A stretch of 64,000 bases of DNA from Trichomonas vaginalis G3 (lineage: Eukaryota > Parabasalia > Trichomonadida > Trichomonadidae): contig NC_067207.1 in assembly GCF_026262505.1 (NCBI RefSeq), positions 28,116,082 through 28,180,081 of the forward strand, given 5' to 3'. The position numbers and the translations under genes were made by a program. Positions within the stretch are counted from its first letter, which is position 1, and each line of letters begins with the position of its first letter. Under the pieces are notes generated by a model. That model was not told the DNA's origin. It did no database searches and was given only the letters and a program-made list of their open reading frames with translations. Positions 60,318-64,000 of this stretch are shown here, piece after piece.

Positions 60318-61115
60318 ATGGCAGAAGATATAATGGTTTATACTATTACGACTAAAAACCCCGAGTCATATAATTCTATAACAACAAACTTACAAAGTCC
60401 TCAAGGACGATATTGTAAACTAACCTTAAACACAATGACGACTAAAGCCTGTTTTGCTCTTTTGACACCAGAAGACTTTATTGTTGTGAATGGTAAAAAA
60501 TACTCCTTTGAAGATACTTACTCAGATATACCACCAACAGGTTTTGTTGACTTATTTAATACTTTAAGTACGGGTGTAACATGTGCTGCAACTAGAGCAG
60601 GTTTCATTATGTTTGGATGTCCGACTGAGTTTACTATAAACAATATGAGCTATAATACAAAACTTATTTCTGGTTTTTACTACCAACAGTTTCCTATAAC
60701 AGGAAAAGGTGTCATACAAGGAATGTCTATTCCATTGACATTAAGCACACCAATCTTATATATTGTTTCAAACTTAGGTTCAAAGTGTTATTCGAATGTC
60801 GACAGAAACTATTATGACCAAAAGATACTTATGCGTATAAACAATACTTTCTCTGCTGGTTTGCCTATTGTTCATTCGAATGCAGAATTTTCAACCTTAG
60901 TGAACTCAAACACATTGGCAAGTATAACGTTGACATTAGTTGACGCAAACTTTGTTCCTGTAAAACTTTTATGTCCTATGTATTTGTCAATGACGGCAGA
61001 AAGTTTCGAATTGGAAGATGCAACTGGTGAAAGTATTGTATTACAAGAACAACTTCAACAACAAATAGCTCAAGAACAACAAATGCAACAAATGCAACAA
61101 CAAAGTCAAGAATAA
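60318..61115 (+). CDS. Probable minor capsid (penton-like) protein, right copy (open frame)
   Basis: 265 residues from the ATG at 60,318. A beta-rich body with many Thr/Ser/Tyr residues and few charges, then a Gln-rich tail (QQQIAQEQQMQQMQQQ). The size matches a single-jelly-roll minor capsid protein, and the gene lies next to the capsid block. No diagnostic motif, so the name is inference. The frame looks whole. The 3' flank is an A/T-only stretch that also forms the promoter region of the helicase. Confidence 0.5.
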   Translation: MAEDIMVYTITTKNPESYNSITTNLQSPQGRYCKLTLNTMTTKACFALLTPEDFIVVNGKKYSFEDTYSDIPPTGFVDLFNTLSTGVTCAATRAGFIMFGCPTEFTINNMSYNTKLISGFYYQQFPITGKGVIQGMSIPLTLSTPILYIVSNLGSKCYSNVDRNYYDQKILMRINNTFSAGLPIVHSNAEFSTLVNSNTLASITLTLVDANFVPVKLLCPMYLSMTAESFELEDATGESIVLQEQLQQQIAQEQQMQQMQQQSQE

Positions 61116-61143
61116 AAAAAATATTTTTTTTATTTTTATAAAA

Positions 61144-62371
61144 ATGTACAGAATAGATGTTTCAGATTTTTATGACTTCCAAGCATTCAGAAATATGTGT
61201 CCATTTAGAGACTATAACAAAGCAGTCGAGAATTTGAAACGTTTAGTCATTTATGTCGACTCTGCCCCAGAATGTTATGTTATGAAAGAATGGGATGTTG
61301 TCTTTAACAAACCAAGAGCAACAATAGTGTCTGAACAAGAATGTAGACAGAAACTTAAGAAAATAAAAAGTTGTACAAGTTGGAATGAAGATGTTAGATG
61401 CTTGGGATATCTTATTGTCAAAGTTAGAAGATTTTTCAGTTCGAGGTATAAAGTTTTATACACCTTCTCCAAACTTCTATTCTATCTTCACTGGATATAA
61501 ATATGAACAAGTAGAATGGAAAGAAAATATTATAGAAGCTTGGTTAGACCATGTCAAAGAAATTATATGCAATGGAAACGAAAAGGTTTATGAGTATATC
61601 TTATGTTGGTTTGCAAATATCTTACAACATCCAAGTGCTAAAAATGAAACTGCTCTCATTATAATTGGAAAACAAGGAACTGGTAAGAACACATTCTTTA
61701 CAGATATCTTATGCAAACTATTAGAGGGCTATTCGAACCCTAATATGACAAACTTAGAAAACATCTGCGGTAAATTTAACTCCTCAATAGAGAATATGAA
61801 ACTTATAGTTTGCAATGAACTTCAAAGTATAGATACAACAAAAGTTTTGAACTCAGATGCTTTGAAGAGTCTTATAACAGACAAAGTTGGAGTTGTTGAA
61901 AGAAAATATAAAGACCAAAGAGTTTGTGAAAATGTTGCAAACTTCATTATGGTTTCAAACAATACTGTTCCGATGAAGTTAGAAAGTTCTGACAGAAGAT
62001 ATGTAGTTGTCAGAACGTCAGATTCTCATATGCAAGATACAGAATATTTTGACGACTTAGCAGAAACTTTGACATCTGACTTTTACAACCACTTGTTCTC
62101 ATATTTTATGACATTAGATATTTCTAAGTTCAATCCAAGACAAATTCCACATACCGAAGAGAGACAAACATTGTTAGAAGCAAACAAGAGTGTATATGAA
62201 CTGTTCATAGATGAAACTGACTTTGAGTGTTTAGATGAAAGGTCATTGTACGATTCGTATAAACAATATTGTCAAGAATATGGTTATATGACAGCGTCTA
62301 AACGAACATTCTTGGCAAATGTCAAAAGTCTTTTAGATGTTCAGAATGGTGTATATGAAAATTTTTTCTGA
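61144..62371 (+). pseudogene. Superfamily 3 (D5-like) helicase, Maverick right copy (broken)
   Basis: About 410 codons. The second part holds the helicase core: Walker A IIIGKQGTGKNTFF, Walker B LIVCNEL, motif C NFIMVSNN with the sensor Asn, and an Arg-containing SSDRRYVVV segment, the order found in superfamily 3 helicases of virophages and poxvirus D5. The N-terminal part may be a degenerate primase. The gene is preceded by A/T-only sequence (TTTTTTTTATTTTTATAAAA). A fossil with about one break. Confidence 0.8.
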
Positions 62372-62409
62372 GTAAATTTAAAAAAAAATATTTTTTTCCG
62401 ATAGAAAAG

Positions 62410-62829
62410 ATGACGAAATTCATCTCAGTAAACAAGTACATGTCAGGACTTAAAGAAGAACTAGACCCATTCACATATTTGAATGTTTACTTCTACCATT
62501 TTGAAAAGTCTTCATTCAGCAAAGTTTGGAACATCGAACCAGTTAAGTTTGCTATTGTGACTAAAAATGGTGCGAAATTTGAAGACTTAGACATAGAAGG
62601 TTCGTTAGCAGTCAAAGAAAGTTTTGACAGAAGGTTTTCAAACCTTAAAGAAGGCAAAGCATACAAACTTGTTATACCTTATGAACCAAAGAAAGCAGAC
62701 GACTATGAATATTATGAGTCTAAGATAGTTGAAGTTCAAGGTAAATTGGGTAAAAAGATTTTAGAGTCTAAGCCAGTGTTTGCTCCTAAAGAGGAAGAGA
62801 ACATTGACATTGACCCAGAAATGTTCTAA
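62410..62829 (+). CDS. 139-residue Maverick protein, right copy (open frame)
   Basis: 139 residues from the ATG at 62,410. Mixed beta/alpha composition with a regular beta pattern in the middle (YKLVIPYEPKK) and an acidic tail ending DIDPEMF. Acidic C-terminal tails occur on many single-stranded DNA-binding proteins and the gene follows the helicase, so a replication accessory role is a guess. The frame looks whole; in the left copy a transposon splits it. Convergent with the K/E-tailed gene. Confidence 0.55.
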   Translation: MTKFISVNKYMSGLKEELDPFTYLNVYFYHFEKSSFSKVWNIEPVKFAIVTKNGAKFEDLDIEGSLAVKESFDRRFSNLKEGKAYKLVIPYEPKKADDYEYYESKIVEVQGKLGKKILESKPVFAPKEEENIDIDPEMF

Positions 62830-62845
62830 AAATAAAATTTTATTT

Positions 62846-63298
62846 TTACATGTCAAATTTCTTTTTCTCTGGAACTGGTTCAGGTTCTTTCTTCTCTTCT
62901 TCTACTTTCTTTTCTTTCTTTTCTTTCTTCTTCTTTTCTGGTGGAGTTATGTCAAATTTCTCCGAACCATATTTATGTAAAAGTTCTTTGTCCTTTAATA
63001 GCTCATCTATTCTGTTTTCTATTTCATCTTCAAGAACAGCGCATGTGTCTTCTTTGCATTCTAAGAACTTTTGTTGGACTTCATCTTTCCAATCGGCGTC
63101 ATCTCTGTCAACAAGTCTGTCATTGACAAATTTTAAGACTGCTCTGCTTAATGTTTTATGGTTCTTGTCATATTCCCAGAAACAGAACTTTAGAACAAAT
63201 TCACCTTTCTTGTTTACACTATGTAAGATTTTATGGTCGACAGATGTTTTGCTGTCGAAAAGCTTGTCTCGAATATAGATAGCGAAATCGCTAGACAT
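62846..63298 (-). CDS. K/E-tailed Maverick protein, right copy (open frame)
   Basis: 150 residues from the ATG at 63,298. The N-terminal 100 residues look folded (AIYIRDKLF, FCFWEYDKNHKTL, VQQKFLECKED); the last 45 are almost all Lys, Glu and Pro. No family recognised. It is divergent from the ATPase gene, 36 bp between starts, implying a shared promoter. The frame looks whole. Confidence 0.55.
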   Translation of the reverse strand: MSSDFAIYIRDKLFDSKTSVDHKILHSVNKKGEFVLKFCFWEYDKNHKTLSRAVLKFVNDRLVDRDDADWKDEVQQKFLECKEDTCAVLEDEIENRIDELLKDKELLHKYGSEKFDITPPEKKKKEKKEKKVEEEKKEPEPVPEKKKFDM

Positions 63299-63334
63299 TT
63301 TCTAAAAGATAAAAATTTTAATTTTTCTAAAAAT

Positions 63335-64000
63335 ATGTTAGAAAAAAAGTTTGCTGACATTGACAAAAAATTTGAGAATGTTTTAAACAAGAACAAGAGG
63401 AAGTTAGAAAATGCTCAGATAAAGCCTATACATGACAAGTTCTTATTTGCTCAGAATGGTATAACAGGTCTAATTGCACCACCTGGGTCGGGTAAGACTT
63501 TCACTTATCTTAAAATGGCTGCACAACAACAAGAACTAGATGAGAAGAACCCATTCTATGAGTTAGTTGTCATTTGTAGTACTTCTGGTCAATTTGACCA
63601 AACCGTCAATTCGTTCAAAGATATTATAAAGAAGTCTAAGTTAGTATGTATAAAAGACTCTGAGTTGTTAGATTGGATAAAGAAGTACCAAAGAAGAGTT
63701 TTGAAGTATAATGCTATAAATGAGTATATAAATTCTAAGTTTAAAGACCCAAATGAGGAAATGCAGAGAATATTAGAGAAGAAACACTTCAGAAACAAAC
63801 AGAAAGAGATAGAATACATTTCGAAGAAATTGCAATCTTACGATTGGAAGACTTACCCTCATAGATGTCTTCTTATCTTAGATGATTTCGCCTCTCATCC
63901 TTTGTTAAAGAATAGAGAACAAGATATGTGTCGAATTCTTAAGAAGCTCAGACACTTTAACATCTCAGTTGTCATTTGTGTACAGACAGCAAAGAGTTTA
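63335..64000 (+). CDS. FtsK/HerA-type genome-packaging ATPase, right copy (cut by window edge)
   Basis: 222 codons open from the ATG at 63,335 to the window edge. A basic N-terminal helix (1-35) leads to a strand and Walker A GLIAPPGSGKT (about residues 51-61), and Walker B CLLILDDF (about 183-190) follows. This matches the packaging ATPases of Polintons, virophages and large DNA viruses, which feed DNA into the capsid. The visible part looks whole. Confidence 0.8.
   Translation, partial: MLEKKFADIDKKFENVLNKNKRKLENAQIKPIHDKFLFAQNGITGLIAPPGSGKTFTYLKMAAQQQELDEKNPFYELVVICSTSGQFDQTVNSFKDIIKKSKLVCIKDSELLDWIKKYQRRVLKYNAINEYINSKFKDPNEEMQRILEKKHFRNKQKEIEYISKKLQSYDWKTYPHRCLLILDDFASHPLLKNREQDMCRILKKLRHFNISVVICVQTAKSL

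Larger units (their letters stand above)
54094..64000 (+). mobile_element. Maverick/Polinton-type virus-like element, right copy (partial)
   Basis: The same family as the left copy, in opposite orientation, beginning at an A26 run (54,094-54,119) and continuing past the right edge. Order of parts: terminal stem-loop module, basic coiled-coil protein, large hydrophilic protein, major capsid protein, small antisense protein, unrecognised protein, probable minor capsid protein, superfamily 3 helicase, 139-residue protein, K/E-tailed protein on the other strand, packaging ATPase. Flanking host DNA differs from that of the left copy, so the insertions are independent. It is broken, with roughly eight to ten breaks over the visible part, but several genes look whole. 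Likely young. Confidence 0.85.

Overview
The window looks like a piece of a trichomonad (parabasalid) nuclear genome, most likely Trichomonas vaginalis or a close relative. The sequence is very AT-rich. Host genes are intron-less, and several carry a TCA(+1)YTWY-type initiator (Inr) 5-20 bases before the ATG, the characteristic trichomonad core promoter. The gene content also fits: ankyrin-repeat, papain-like peptidase and Myb genes with large repeat-filled gaps. Two Maverick/Polinton-type virus-like elements are present. I cannot separate species from sequence alone.

Layout. (1) Positions 1-12,941: the inner-to-terminal part of a Maverick-type element, with most genes on the minus strand, running off the left edge. 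Its parts are a KilA-N protein, FtsK/HerA-type packaging ATPase, a superfamily 3 helicase, a probable minor capsid protein, the major capsid protein, two structural-type proteins and a terminal stem-loop region. A 1.24-kb palindromic DNA transposon has jumped into it. (2) Positions 12,942-54,093: a host island of about 41 kb. Its genes are a papain-family peptidase with one in-frame TGA, a SAM methyltransferase, a sperm-tail PG-rich repeat protein, an ankyrin protein, a tandem P-loop NTPase, a truncated ankyrin fragment, a Grp170-like Hsp70, an MFS sugar porter, a CaCA cation/H+ exchanger, a 30-residue-repeat helical protein, a Vps37-like ESCRT-I subunit, a Myb protein, a Tubby-domain protein and three unrecognised proteins. 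(3) Positions 54,094-64,000: a second copy of the same Maverick family in the opposite orientation, running off the right edge. Both copies are partly decayed, but different genes are broken in each and they remain very similar, so they look young.

Between the host genes lies a dense set of non-coding DNA elements whose ends can be read directly: a MULE-like element with 76-bp inverted ends and a 10-bp target duplication; a hAT-like element carrying a minisatellite; two TA-flanked elements with 15-25 bp inverted ends; two palindromic elements with 5-bp duplications; a fold-back element built of serial hairpins, plus one solo arm of it; a retroposon-like repeat in two copies with different 10-bp target duplications; and a separate 326-bp array of five perfect or near-perfect hairpins. 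None encodes a recognisable transposase, so all would need enzymes supplied from elsewhere.

The host genes do not form an operon or pathway. They are independent single-gene units for proteolysis, signalling, membrane transport, ER folding, endosomal sorting and transcription. The most unusual material is the repeat fraction: the two hairpin-array structures, the retroposon-like repeat with tRNA-like promoter boxes, the palindromic element with outward-facing Inr-like ends, and the Maverick family with virophage-like gene content. Several host frames are broken at A-runs, so some sequence error is possible.
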